Below are positions 12,009 through 22,454 of a stretch of DNA of 64,000 nucleotides, in pieces. Each line of letters starts with the position of its first letter. Position 1 is the stretch's first letter. Below the pieces are notes generated by a model. It worked only from the letters and a program-made list of their open reading frames with translations, did no database searches and was not told the DNA's origin. The stretch comes from Toxorhynchites rutilus septentrionalis. Taxonomy: Eukaryota; Arthropoda; Insecta; Diptera; Culicidae. Made by a program: the position numbers and the translations under genes. The stretch is from NCBI RefSeq assembly GCF_029784135.1, contig NC_073746.1, forward strand, positions 255,974,994 through 256,038,993, given 5' to 3'.

Positions 12009-12037
12009 ACTACCGGCTGAACGCAGCTCTCTCATAA

Positions 12038-13330
12038 GGCCCATTTATACGTTGCTAGTAGCTGACTTGACAATGAGCAGCTACTGACCCGGTGGACTCG
12101 CTTGACAATTGGTTGACTCGCCTTGTCCGTTCACACAGTGTGAGCTGCTGGCGAGAAACTAGATACTACGGCACGGGTTTACCAGGGATGCCAGGCGACT
12201 TTTCAAATGTCCATCAAATAGTCAGAAACAGCAATCAGGTCCGAATTTGTCAAATGATTGGTCCAAAATCGACTTCTTTATTGGCAGTTTTCATCTTAGG
12301 TTTTCAGTTGAATGTATCATCACACAATTTTATAGCAAAACAAACGCTGATCGTGTTTAAAAATACATACTTTGTGCTGAATTTCTTTGAACTGAAGGTA
12401 CTATCCGAAAAAGCAGAAAGAGAAAAGGATTCGGGCCAGGAATTAGATGCAAAGAAAAGGAGCAACAAATACAATATTGAAGGAACTCTACGATGAGGAT
12501 CCCCGAGATTACAGAGCAGTGTTGATAATAACACCTGAACAAGTGAAAAAACTGTTGGATTTAATTGCTCCACGAATACAACGCCAAGATACAGTCATGA
12601 GGGATGCTGTACCTGCAAGAGTTAAATTAGAAATGACATTGATGTGCCTTTGTTTTGGAATATCGTTGGGATTGTTGTCGATATTTTTTAGAATCTCGAA
12701 AACATCCATAGCTCAGATAATTCCGAAAGGATGTGATGTTATAAATGGTAGTCTAAAAGATTTTTTTTTAATTTTATTTATTTTGTGAAATGAAAATGAT
12801 AGTCGATTTGCAGGTGCAATAAATACGCTTCAAAAATTTTAATAATGAATGAAAATGTACTTTTTTAAATCGAATATGTATTCTGTTTCTTAGAACAATA
12901 CTTTTTTTTGTAAGTTGTGATCTGATAATGATTCTATATTAGAGATTCTCAAGAAAACTATCTCAAAAAGAAAGCGTGCCCCGCCAGCGTGCAAAACGAA
13001 ATAACAATTATTTCGTTTAGAAACAATGAGGGTTTTATTTGTTTTTCCAATAATTTTGAAGTCTATAAATATCTTCACATATTTTCAAATATCTTAAAAA
13101 TAGAGACATTTCATTACATTTGGCATCACTGATTCGAACGCTAAATTCTGTTTTTGACGTTGTGAAGCATGCAAGTGCGAGTAAATTCAAAAAACTTTGA
13201 AGTAGCTCGCACGCCGGATCACACATGACAATAACTGGCATGATGTGTTCACACGGTGTGAGTAGCTGCACTGCAGTAACTGACTAGACCGACTCGTATG
13301 CTTACTCGCACCGTCTGAACCCGGCTATAG
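12038..13330 (+). mobile_element. Probable PIF/Harbinger element, degenerate
   Basis: The segment around a Harbinger-type transposase fragment (12390-12785). Its ends look alike in inverted orientation (left: cccatttatacgttgctagtag; right, read backward: gggttcagacggtgcgagtaag), so about 1.3 kb may be one decayed element. The target duplication is not resolved and the borders are approximate. Confidence 0.5.
12390..12785 (+). pseudogene. PIF/Harbinger transposase, N-terminal fragment
   Basis: The stretch ELYDEDPRDYRAVL, then ITPEQVKKLLDLIAPRIQRQ, DTVMRDAVPARVKLEMTLMC and ISKTSIAQIIPKGCDVI, follows the usual N-terminal layout of Harbinger/HARBI1-like nucleases: a region before the DDE core with an HTH-like part. 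The catalytic core is missing or decayed after about 12750, where an AT-rich tract begins. Identification is by motif wording only. Confidence 0.6.
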
Positions 13331-13681
13331 GCAGCCATGTTTTTGATGCCAACATCTCGGGCATCAAAACAGCTGAGATGTAAGCGGTTTGGTTAATTTT
13401 GAACCCTACTGTCAGCTGAGACGAAGGCAGTTTTTGAACTTTACTGATAGATGGGATATTGACATTATCCGAGCACATTCGCGTTGACGGCATTGAGCTT
13501 CGTTTACTAGTTCAGGAGGTGTAAAGATAATAATTGATTTTCGGGCGGAATGGAATGGAATGAATGAAAATCAATTCCTCTGTATCAAATTAATATTCTA
13601 TATAAATGAAAACACTTTTTTTTTGCAGGTGGTGAAAAATTCTCATATGAGAACTGTTTTTGATGACAACTTTTTCTATTA
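13331..13681. other. No gene seen
   Basis: Intergenic sequence between the putative Harbinger remnant and the next MITE. The short open frames have no recognisable content. Confidence 0.4.
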
Positions 13682-13940
13682 CAGTAATTTACATTCAATG
13701 CGACATTTTGCTAATTGGACAGACCTGTAATACAACACGTTTAATTGGACATTTTAACTTCTAATTGGACGTTTTTGTAAACATCGAGTTCGGGGCCCAA
13801 ATTATGGCCCCATATTGAAAGACGACACCAGGCGTCGACACTGTACCACTTTCATCGAAAATGTCCAATAACAGGTCAAAATCGCCTCCAATGCGACACT
13901 GAGTGGTGCCTCGACATGTCGCATTAAATGTAAATTACTG
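13682..13940. mobile_element. MITE family M1, copy 1 (cagtaatttacat ends)
   Basis: A 259-bp element with about 25-bp inverted ends differing at one position (cagtaatttacattcaatgc at the left; reverse complement of ...taaatgtaaattactg at the right). Internal phrases such as gtaaacatcgagttcgg recur in copy 2 at 23098-23324, which has clean TA duplications, so the family is Tc1/mariner-like. An end fragment is at 30406-30432 and an internal fragment at about 14106-14185. Confidence 0.85.
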
Positions 13941-14105
13941 AATAATGAAAAGTTTCAGTAAAAATGCCGGAAATGTGTGGACAAATGGTTAAATAAGAGT
14001 CAGGAATACGTGTTCTAAGTAATTAAATAGCATGATGTGAAACTTTTCATTCAAATTTCAACATTTCAAAACAGGCTTCGTGTCTTCTAATCTGATAGAG
14101 ACTAC

Positions 14106-14690
14106 ACTATCGAGTTTGGGACCCAAATTATGGCCCCTAATTGAAAGTCGACACCAGACGTCGACACGGTACCACTGTCATCGCGCATAGGAATAGAGAT
14201 GGACAAACCTTTCGCGAACGGTACGGAAGAACTAGTTAGCCAAAAAGAGTCATTTTTAAAGAACGGTAGTTCGCCATACGAACTGATTGCTAACGAACTG
14301 GATGCGAGCGAAATTTTTTGGGAATGAGTGCAGCTGAATTGAATAGATGTAGAAAGCTGATTGCGCTGGACGGAATAAAGAAATATAACAAGAACGCTTG
14401 AAAAAAAAAACAGACATGCAATGTACATGTAACACAGGGCTTATTTTGTTAATGTATACTCAATTTTGAGTATAAAATTTGGATCGGTATTATTATTACA
14501 ATTAAATAAGATTTTCTTAGTTTCCAAGTTGTTTCTTATTTTCTATTTTTGTAAATTCAGAAGCAGCTGGGGTGTTTCATGAATTAGATTAAAAACTATT
14601 CTAGTAGGAAAGCAAGGTGCTTGTACGGGTTATCCTGTAATATTGGAAAATGTCGTTACTGGATTTTTTCTGCGATGAAACCATTATGGA
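14106..14690. repeat. Interspersed repeat (family R1), copy A
   Basis: 14106-14185 is an internal piece of MITE M1. From about 14190 the phrases cgaacggtacg(g/a)aagaactagtt, gaacggtagttc, acgaactgatt, gctggacggaat and atataacaa(g/a)a(a)cgcttg follow. The same phrases reappear in order at 54580-54905, and the later part (ttttgttaatgtatactcaa to catgaatta) reappears at 56250-56430. This is a moderately repeated, non-coding element. The minus frame at 14102-14428 is just this repeat. Confidence 0.7.
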
Positions 14691-15010
14691 ACATGATCTT
14701 ATATGAGAGGCTTAGAATGAAAGGGGTGTAAGTTATTTGATCGATTTCTCTTCATCAACTTTTTCTTTAGTTAATTACCCCTTCGGCAAAACTTTCCATT
14801 TTGAGTTTGCTATAGCATCCAATAGATGAGGTTCTGACCTATCTTCCACATTGTCAGCTACATCTGGGAATGAGTTTTCAGCTAAGTTATGACAGAAAGA
14901 GAGAGTCGATGTAGAGAAATCGATGATGTCACTTACACCCCTTTCATTTTGAGCCCCTCATATATAAAATTATGATAAATTGCACATATTTTGTGTGAAT
15001 TAAATTATTA
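14691..15010. other. No gene seen
   Basis: AT-rich spacer holding two inverted phrases: gaggcttagaatgaaaggggtgtaagt at 14707 and, reversed, acttacaccctttcattttgagcccctc at 14931-14960. These may be ends of a small element of about 250 bp. Confidence 0.4.
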
Positions 15011-15159
15011 TACCAAGAATGGAAATGAATAAAACTGTGAAATTGAATGATGTTTGCAATAATGAATCTTTTGTAAAGCGCCTCGAATCGTTCTTATCAT
15101 CGAATCAGTTGAGTATTTTCGAAAAGTGTCGTTCAATTGGAGAGTGGAAAGAAGCTGTA

Positions 15160-15345
15160 GTATGTGAGAAAAGTCGCAGCACGACTTCTGTCAAAAGCGC
15201 TCAAATTTCTTCAAAAAAATTCATCGCAATCAAATGGCTGAAGACATGTTTGAACGATCACATTATTCCGTGTTCACCCAAAGCATCATTACTAGCGATG
15301 AGACATGGGTGTACAATAGGGTGCCAATGAATGTATGGAAAAGAA
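15160..15345 (+). pseudogene. mariner transposase fragment
   Basis: Two adjoining frames carry pieces of a mariner transposase: HRNQMAEDMFERSHYSVFTQ and IITSDETWVYN, the region around the first catalytic Asp in DD34D mariners. Frameshifts interrupt it and no terminal repeats are seen. A second remnant with the same wording lies at 54200-54570. Confidence 0.65.
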
Positions 15346-15765
15346 TCAAATCTAAAATTTCAAAAAGTTACCTCATAAAAAATGTTTACCACCTCGAAAA
15401 AATACCCTATGCAGAATATCGGCTCAATCGGACTTAAGGGTGAGTGGAGCAAAGCGGTCAAAGTTTGAGTTTTTTGAAAATTGAAAAATCACCCAAGGGA
15501 GGAGTAAAGGAAATCGGGGTTTTCAAAAAAAAATTGTCTTAAAATTGCATGAAACGTCGAGATCTACTGTCACCTCGAAATATTTTTTTTTGTCAAAAAC
15601 AGGAAGTGGGTTATATCTATGGTATAACCGCAAGAGTGACGTAGGACTATCGTTGATTTAGAGATCATTTGTTTGGAGTTGAATCTAAATCCATCCTGAA
15701 TGAATGAATAAATAAATATTTGGGTGACTTCAAAAACGAGAGTGTTACGTTGGAGACTCAAGGTT

Positions 15766-15970
15766 TTATGCATCCAATATTGGATACAAAAAACCTTGTT
15801 CTGAAGAGTAATCTTCAGAAGCTTTCCTGCTAACTGCACTTGATTGACAAATCACAAAACCAAATGTATGTGGTCGCAGTATTATATGGATAGAAAACAT
15901 TAAAATAAACTCGCTTGAATGTAATTTTCAATTCCAAGGGGAACTGGCAGATTATTTTTCAGCAACGATC
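15766..15970 (+). repeat. Histone-spacer-like repeat, copy 1
   Basis: About 205 bp from ttatgcatccaatattggata to ggcagattatttttcagcaa. Copies 2 (16619-16835) and 3 (20118-20328) share the whole run, including cttcagaagctttcc and gaaaacattaaaataaact. All three lie among H3 pseudogenes, so I infer this was spacer DNA of a histone repeat unit. Confidence 0.8.
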
Positions 15971-16247
15971 ATTTCTTTCCAGGTTTCCTCTCGATAACCA
16001 GCAAACGAAAAGAGTTGCGCGCGTGTATGTGTGTGTGTGTGGCGGCTGCTTCTATGTCTTCCCGAGGAACCGTATTTCGATGCTGATACTCTCTTGGTCA
16101 CGAGAGTATCAGCATCGGCTTTTCTGCGCTCCCTCACAGTTAAAACAAACTGATTGCATTTCAGGTCAGGTCAGGCCAGGTAATGAATACCTCGATCCCT
16201 CGCCGTTCAGCTCGTTCAGTAACGATGTTGTCTTGTCGAAGTCCTCA

Positions 16248-16406
16248 GGCGTCGTGCACAAATTACGTAACGCTAAAAATCCGAATTTTGAAACACCTCT
16301 CCCCCCCCCCCTTTCGTAACGCAATTTCCTATCTCTAATAAACAGAAAGTAACGCAACATCTACCCCCTCCCCCCTTATCGCGTTACGTAATTTGTGCAC
16401 GACGCC
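16248..16406. mobile_element. Short MITE, 159 bp, TCA target duplication
   Basis: Inverted ends of about 26 bp (outer 20: ggcgtcgtgcacaaattacg), with TCA at 16245-16247 and 16407-16409. The centre holds C-rich runs (cccccccccc) and no coding capacity. A 3-bp duplication suggests a PIF/Harbinger-like origin. Confidence 0.85.
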
Positions 16407-16618
16407 TCACGAAAAATGAATGGGTTTCACCACCAGAATATCATTTCAGTATGCTTTTCGTGCGTGATTGAATCGAGAGAAGGTGTGGTTTACGATGGCA
16501 ATTTGGAAGGCAAACTAGAGGAGAATGAACTCTCTGAGTATGAAAATTTCGGCGACTGAGCAATAATCGATTGAAAATTATATAATTTTCGCGATACGAA
16601 ACATTTTCCGTTTTTCAT

Positions 16619-16835
16619 GTTATGCATCCAATATTGGATACGAAAATATCCTACTGATGGGAAAGAATAATCTTCAGAAGCTTTCCAGCTAATTACACTT
16701 GATTGAAAAATTACGAAATCAAATGTAGTTGGTCGCTGTTTTCGCCATATAATTAGAAAACATTAAAATAAACTCTTTCGCATGGATGTGTTCTTCAATT
16801 CCCAGGGAACTGGCAGATTATTTTTCAGCAACGAT
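16619..16835 (+). repeat. Histone-spacer-like repeat, copy 2
   Basis: The same segment as 15766-15970. Its left flank (cgatacgaaacattttccgtttttcatg) is shared with copy 3 but not copy 1. It lies just downstream of H3 pseudogene A, which is on the minus strand. Confidence 0.8.
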
Positions 16836-16931
16836 TAGATCTTTCCGGAATTTTCTCGATGCTGTATGGCATCCAAACGAAAATTCTCGTTTCAGTTTGG
16901 CCTGCAAAAAACTTTTCTAAACTCTAATCCA

Positions 16932-17345
16932 TCAAATCTGGAGCCCTGAAAAGGGCCGATGATTATATGCTAAGCTAATATAGCACCCTCTCCTTGGATT
17001 CGATGGGCCAGCTGAATGTCCTTGGGCATGATGTGACGCGTTTTGCGTGGATAGCACACAAATTTGTATCTTCGAATAAGCCTCCTGCAGCGTCATAACC
17101 GCGGAACTTTGGAAGCGCAAGTCGGTTTTGAAGTCCTGAGCAATTCCACGATCCAAAAGCTGCAAAGGTAGCTTGCGGATCAGCAATTCGGTCGACTTCC
17201 GATAGCGATGAATTTCACGCAAAGTTCCCGGTCGATAGCGATGTGGCTTCTTCACCTATCCTGCGGCTGGTGCGCTTATCCGAGCTGCTTTCGTGTGCCT
17301 TACCACTGAAAGACTAACTAGCTATCTGCTTGGTCCCAAACAAAC
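16932..17345 (-). pseudogene. Histone H3 pseudogene A
   Basis: Translated on the minus strand, the middle is clearly histone H3: [44 protein letters not shown] and LQEAY. Upstream, in shifting frames, come remains of the N-terminal tail (TKQ, SGGKA-like, APAAG-like codons) up to about 17345. Downstream the C-terminal phrase [14 protein letters not shown] is present in another frame after a small deletion. Histone H3 is normally 136 residues and nearly invariant, so frameshifts plus many substitutions make this a pseudogene. A histone-type stem-loop follows at 16940-16957. Confidence 0.93.
16940..16957 (-). terminator. Histone 3' stem-loop remnant (H3 pseudogene A)
   Basis: On the minus strand: ggcccttttcagggctcc. 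This matches the metazoan replication-dependent histone mRNA stem-loop (6-bp stem, TTTC loop) bound by SLBP. One stem pair is G-T. Confidence 0.85.
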
Positions 17346-18184
17346 GAGTCGTCACGGTGCGAGAGTAGAGTAAGAAATGAACGAAAGCAAAGGAAGCGTC
17401 ATTTTATAAACCATAAAAGTATAGAATCTAAACCCTACCCTTATTATATTCGTTGCTTACCCTGAGAGAGAAACGAATAACATCGAAGTAAGTATACAGT
17501 AATGTATTTGAATCCGGACACTTTGCGTTACATTTAATACCATACCGCAGCCACAACATTTTCTGCATGTTGAATTAATGCGATTGATAAGTAACTATCA
17601 AGAAACTATCAGTAACTATGTTAGCAACTATTAATCGCATAAATTCAACATGAAAAAAATGTTATGGCTGTGGTATGATATTGAATGTAATGCAAAGTGT
17701 CCGGATTCAAAAGCATTACTGTAAAAAAGAGTTAACTCGACTGAAATTTTTTCGGTTCGACCTGCAAAAACGAAATTAAGAGCCCCCGCCGACTGCAGAC
17801 TGACTTGTCGACCGATAGTTCGGTCGGCTTCTTAATCAGTACGGAGAAAAAAAGTCTGTAGTGTACAGCATAATGCATAGACGTAAGTATGAGCTTCCCC
17901 ATCTCACATTCCAATAAGAATTATGGGTTTCCAAGTGGGCGCGCTACATACGGATACGAATGATTTCAATAACCTGTTTTCGAAGCTATCATTAAGCTAT
18001 TGAAACAATTTTTCGATTCAATAAATAGCAATCATATAACTCTTGGACATTTTATCTTTTGTATGAAATGATTATCATACTGTTCCGTTGATCCGAAGCA
18101 GAATGAATCACGCTTAAAGATAGAATGGATTTTTTCTTGGAATTTAGTCAGCAGAAATAATGCCCTTTCCCAACAATTAAAAAC
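17346..18184. other. Decayed histone-unit spacer, no gene seen
   Basis: At about 17350-17450 lies the 5' flank shared by the three H3 pseudogenes (gagagtagagtaagaaatgaacgaaagcaa). At 17500-17720 there is a small palindromic element: tacagtaatgtatttgaatccggaca and, inverted, tgtccggattcaaaagcattactgta, with TA-like ends. At 17960-18110 phrases match 20585-20715 (gatttcaata(a/g)cctgtttt, acattttatctttt, tatcata). Confidence 0.55.
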
Positions 18185-18394
18185 GACAAACGGTAAACAG
18201 TTTCATCAAAGTGATTTCTTCGATATGGGGATATATTCACTACATCATGTCATATATTTCATATTTTTCATTATGAAATCCATATCCATGGCACCTATCG
18301 GTATCGAATTATCATCGACACCACGATTTTCGCTAAATGCTCCTTTCAGTTCGGCCTGTAAAAAACTTTTCTGAACTCTAATCCATCAAATTTG

Positions 18395-18800
18395 GAGCCC
18401 TGAAAAGGGCTGTTGATTATATGCTAAGCTAATATAGCACGCTCTCCTCGGATACGATGGGCCAGCTGGATGTCCTTGGGCATTATGTGACGCGTTTTGC
18501 ATGGATAGCTCACAAATTGGTATCTTCTAATAAGCCTCCTGCAGCGTCATAACCGCGGAACTTTGGAAGCGCAAGTCGGTTTTGAAGTCCTGAGCAATTC
18601 CACGAACCAAATGCTGCAAAGGTAGCTTGCGGATCAGCAATTCGGTCGACTTCTGATAGCGACGAATTTCATGCGAAGTTCCCGGTCGATAGCGATGTGG
18701 CTTCTTCACGCTTCCTGCGGCTGATGCGCTTATCCGAGCTGCTTTCGTGGTGCCTTACCACCGAAAGACTAACGAGCTGTCTGCTTAGTCCCGATGAAAC
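18395..18800 (-). pseudogene. Histone H3 pseudogene B
   Basis: On the minus strand: [43 protein letters not shown] and LQEAY, the H3 core. Remains of the N-terminal tail (actaagcagacagctcg) reach to about 18800. Frameshifts occur in the tail and after QEAY. The stem-loop at 18396-18411 (agcccttttcagggct on the minus strand) follows the coding remains. Confidence 0.93.
18396..18411 (-). terminator. Histone 3' stem-loop (H3 pseudogene B)
   Basis: Minus strand agcccttttcagggct: a perfect 6-bp stem with the canonical TTTC loop. It has kept its pairing although the gene has decayed. Confidence 0.88.
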
Positions 18801-19034
18801 GAGTCCTCACGGTGCGAGAGTAGAGTAAGAAATGAACGAAAGCAAGGGAAGTGTCATTTTATAAAACATAAAAGAATCGAATGTAAACCCCACCCTCTTT
18901 ATTGTATAAGCTTACTGTATACTCACGAATATAATAAGGGTGGGATTTAGATTCTATACTTTTATGGTTTATAAAATGACGCTTCCTTTGCTTTCGTTCA
19001 TTTCTTACTCTACTCTCGCACCATGAGGACTCGA

Positions 19035-19447
19035 GCTCGTTAGTCTTTCGCAGACAGCTCGTTAGTCATTCGGTGGTAAGGCACACGAAGTCAGCTCGGA
19101 TAAGCGCACCAGTAGCAGGATAGGTGGAGAAGCCACATCGCTATCGACCGGGAACTTCGCATGAAATTCGTCGCTATCAGATATCGACCGAATTGCTGAT
19201 CCGCAAGCTACCTTTGCAGCATTTGGTTCGTGGAATTGCTCAGGACTTCAAAACCAACTTGCGCTTCCAAAGTTCCGCGGTTATGACGCTGCAGGAGGCT
19301 TATTTGAAGATACCAATTTGTGTGCTATCCATGCAAAACGCGTCACATCATGCCCAAGGACATCCAGCTGGCCCATCGTATCCGAGGAGAGCGTGCTATA
19401 TTAGCTTAGCATATAATCAACAGCCCTTTTCAGGGCTCCAAATTTGA
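19035..19447 (+). pseudogene. Histone H3 pseudogene C
   Basis: Plus strand, mirror of pseudogene B. The core reads [42 protein letters not shown] and LQEAY, with Lys-to-Ile and Asp-to-Asn changes at positions that never vary in functional H3. The tail has frameshifts (cgttagtc(a/t)ttcggtggtaagg appears twice near 19036-19075, a short duplication). The C-terminal part is out of frame. The stem-loop is at 19422-19437. Confidence 0.93.
19422..19437 (+). terminator. Histone 3' stem-loop (H3 pseudogene C)
   Basis: agcccttttcagggct: a perfect stem and TTTC loop, identical to its partner at 18396-18411. Confidence 0.88.
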
Positions 19448-20117
19448 TGGATTAGAGTACAGAAAAGTTTTTTACAGGCCGAACTGAAAGGAGCATTTAG
19501 CGAAAATCGTGGTTTCGATAATAATTCGTTACCGATAGGTGCCATGGATATGGATTTCCTTATGAAGAATATGAAATACATGACATGATGTAGTGAATAT
19601 ATCCGAAGAAATCACTTTGGTGAAACTGCATTATAAAATTATTTGTGTACGAATGCCGCAATCGATAGTCGACTCTAATTTGCGCTGGGTAATTTCCTCG
19701 GAGGACTCGATTCCTCCTTTGAGCATTAATAATCTCTTTCTGGCAAAACGATGTGCTATGAATCACATTATTTGAATGATAGAATGAAGAAGTTTTCTGC
19801 CAATTTCCTTCAACCTCCAAACGTATCTTTCTCCCGTTTGTCGTTTTCGCGTTCGCTAATCCTTTCTCACAACACCCATTTCTAGTTTGAGAAATTGTTG
19901 AGTAAACATTGTTTGCCAGTGCGCGTAGAGCGGGAATTCCTAAAGATTCATTGCACCTCTAATAAATTGCCGAAAGACGTGGTCTTACGTTGATCGCACT
20001 TGATTGAAAAAATCCAAAACGAAATGTATTTGGTCGAAGCATTATATGAGTAGAAAACAAATAATCGCTCGAAAATGACTTGATTTTCGCGATGTGAAAC
20101 ATTTTCCGTTTTTCATG

Positions 20118-20328
20118 TTATGCATCCAATATTGGATACGAAAATTTCCACTGATGGGGAAAAAAATATTCAGAAGCTTTCCTGTTAATTGCGATTGATT
20201 GAAAAATAACAAAACCAAATGTATTTGGTTGCAGTGTTATATGGATAGAAAACATTAAAATAAACTATTTCGCATGAATGTATTTTTCAATTCCCAGGGG
20301 AACTGGCAGATTATTTTTCAGCAACGAT
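20118..20328 (+). repeat. Histone-spacer-like repeat, copy 3
   Basis: The same segment as 15766-15970 and 16619-16835. The sequence just after it (gcgcgtgtatgtgtgtg, tggcggctgct) is also shared with 16019-16050, so the repeated unit is longer than the 210 bp counted here. Confidence 0.8.
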
Positions 20329-20338
20329 GATAGCAACG

Positions 20339-21344
20339 AGAATTCCGCGCGTGTATGTGTGTGTGGCGGCTGCTCCGATGTTTCAAACGGAACCGTGGCA
20401 TCACTCTCCTCCTGATGGATTCCCTTTTGGCCTTAGGTACACAAACAGGCTCTTGGTGACACCGTTCATCAGCGTTTTCATGATAAACGAAATTAGCTTC
20501 ACAACAACAGCGACAACATGCTCCAATCGCTGTTCAATCATAACTGAGTGGGTTTACGAGCGGCGCTCGCTTATATACCGATTGGTGATTTCAATAGCCT
20601 GTTTTGAAAGCAATTTTAAGACTATTGAAACAAGTTTTTGGATGAAAAAGTAACAAGTATATGACGCGTAGACATTTTATCTTTCAAATGAAGTGTTTAT
20701 CATACCATTTCGTTCAGTTGTTTAAGAGCTATTAACGCTCAAAATCTCGGTCTCCAGCGTAACGCTTTCGTTCTCGAAACTTTGGTTTTACACCCCGGTA
20801 TAGAAATGAAAGACGTAGTCCTACGTCAAAATCGACAGTCTGGGATTTTTTTCTGGTTTTTTCGGAATACGAGGCAAAGCGTATTTTTTTGGGTGCCAAT
20901 AAAAATAGTTATCTCGATTTTTCATTCGGAAATTGCTGCGTGATGTTGATTTTCACGATAATATACCCAATGCAAAGTATTAGCTCAATCGGACTTTATT
21001 TACTAGTGTCGCAGACGTTAAAATTTGAGTTTTTTGAAAACCGAAAGATCACTGGAAATCGGGGTTTTCAAAAACAATGCGGTAACATAGGGTTTCATCG
21101 TGAAGTGAACATGAGATGGATTAATGTTTGTAGAATTTAGACGCTGTCCAAATGCAGGTTGTCTAGACGCTGTCTAAACAGGCTAAAGTTGGTAAAGTTA
21201 GCTTTTTCGTTTCATATTTTCAGTAGTGAATGAGAGACGAAACAGCATTCTCGTTGAATTTCAGAGATAGAGTTTTTCCCACATCTCTTTCTCTCTGAAA
21301 AGGAATTCTCGGTGAAAAGGAAAAGACGAAAATTTGAACATTAC
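20339..21344. other. Decayed histone-unit spacer, no gene seen
   Basis: Contains the partner of 17960-18110 (20585-20715). Near 20735-20830 a segment is the inverted relative of 15725-15765 (tctccagcgtaacgctttcg) and ends in gacgtagtcctacgtc. No coding region is supported. Confidence 0.45.
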
Positions 21345-21358
21345 ACGACTCATCGAAA

Positions 21359-21638
21359 TTTTGTGCTCCCGTGGCCGAGTGGTTAGCGTCATAACTAACA
21401 TGCCGGGGGTTCGGGTTCGATTCCCGTTCTGGTCGGGGGAATTTTTCGTCAAAGAAATTTCCTCCGACTTGCACTGTGATCACGCGTATTCTAGAGCTTG
21501 CCACTCAGAATGCATTCAAGGCGTGTTATTTGGCATAGAAATCTCAACTAAGTACTAATAAAAATGACGTAAGTAATACTACGTTGAGACGGCGAAGTTC
21601 CTCTAGGAACGTTAGTGCCATTGAAGAAGAAGAAGAAG
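21359..21638 (+). mobile_element. tRNA-derived SINE with 14-bp target duplication
   Basis: The 5' end is tRNA-like, with an A box (tggccgagtgg at about 21372) and a B box (ggttcgattcc at about 21413), the internal RNA polymerase III promoter. A tRNA-unrelated body follows and the 3' end is a gaagaagaagaag tail. Exact 14-bp direct repeats acgactcatcgaaa flank it at 21345-21358 and 21639-21652. It needs the machinery of a LINE to move. It is not a functional tRNA gene: the tRNA part continues into a 280-bp unit and the acceptor stem does not close properly. Confidence 0.88.
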
Positions 21639-21939
21639 ACGACTCATCGAAAACTAGACTGATTGACTCAATACTTATTGTGCAGCCGAGCGAGAATTTC
21701 GACCTGTGCTTTGTGAAGATCAATTCTGCACGCTCGGCAGTCGTCTCAATTACTTCAGGATTTCCGAAGTAAGTGTACTCGGCCTTATGTTGTTTGTTCG
21801 GTTCGTTTACGATTCAACTTTCATTATTCAAACAGCCATTCCATGCCAAATCGACATAGTGATTCTCCGATTTCCGTGAAAAGTGGTAATTTTGTTCTTC
21901 ATCACAAAATATTAGACCCATCTTCTTTAATTTTTTGAC

Positions 21940-22205
21940 GTAGGACTACGTCTAACCGGAAGATATAGGGGGTGAAATGGAAATCTAGGCACTGAACAAG
22001 TAGGAAAAAATGCAAGATTTGGAACGCTTATAACTCGAGCATTTCTCAATAGATCGCAAAGGTTTTTGCATCAATTGATAGGAAATATATCTACGCATCT
22101 ATCATAACGAATAACATTTCATTTTTCTTGAGATAAATAATTGAATAATTGTGAAATATCAAGCATTGTCAAAATGCACTATGTGCCCATTTTTGATTGG
22201 TCCAT
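21940..22205 (+). repeat. Interspersed repeat (gacgtaggactacgtc family), copy 1
   Basis: Starts with the palindromic gacgtaggactacgtc followed by taaccgga. About 265 bp matches 54908-55200 in order: gaacatttc-like, tttctacgcatctatc, gataaacaattgaataa(t/c)tgt(g/a)aaatat and ttttgattggcccgatt-like. Fragments of the same end occur near 15640, 20810 and 30720. Confidence 0.65.
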
Positions 22206-22454
22206 TTTGTGCTCCTCAAATCGAACCGACCAAAACGGGCAACCAGAGCAGCAGCGAAATAGAATGAACCACGATTGGAAAGGAAAAAGAAAGAAATGAA
22301 CGAAACATTGGTCGCAGTTTCACACATGCGTAATTCTCGAGCCAGCCAGTCAGCTTAAAAATCCCCGCTCCGCTGCCGTAACGATCATTCTCATTCAAAC
22401 CGTACACCACATCGGTTCGCATCACAACCCATTAACAAACCAACCCAAGCAGCC

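Larger units (their letters stand above)
18190..19640. repeat. Large inverted repeat, head-to-head H3 pseudogenes
   Basis: Two arms of about 700 bp, roughly 18190-18900 and 18935-19640, are reverse complements of each other with scattered differences. Each arm holds, from the centre outward, a shared promoter-side flank (ataaaagaatcgaatgtaaa and its partner), an H3 pseudogene, its stem-loop, and a shared 3' flank ending in the phrase around catgtcat and aaatcactttg(g/a)tgaaac. The centre is near 18918. In insect clusters, divergent pairs usually join different core histones, so two H3 genes facing away from one centre look like an inverted duplication. Confidence 0.88.

Noticed and set aside
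16932..19447. Working histone H3 genes
   Set aside because: Frameshifts in the N-terminal tail and before the C-terminus, and changes at invariant residues, in all three copies.
21366..21440. A functional tRNA gene
   Set aside because: It has A and B boxes, but the head passes into a 280-bp SINE with a tail and 14-bp target duplications, and the acceptor stem does not pair cleanly.
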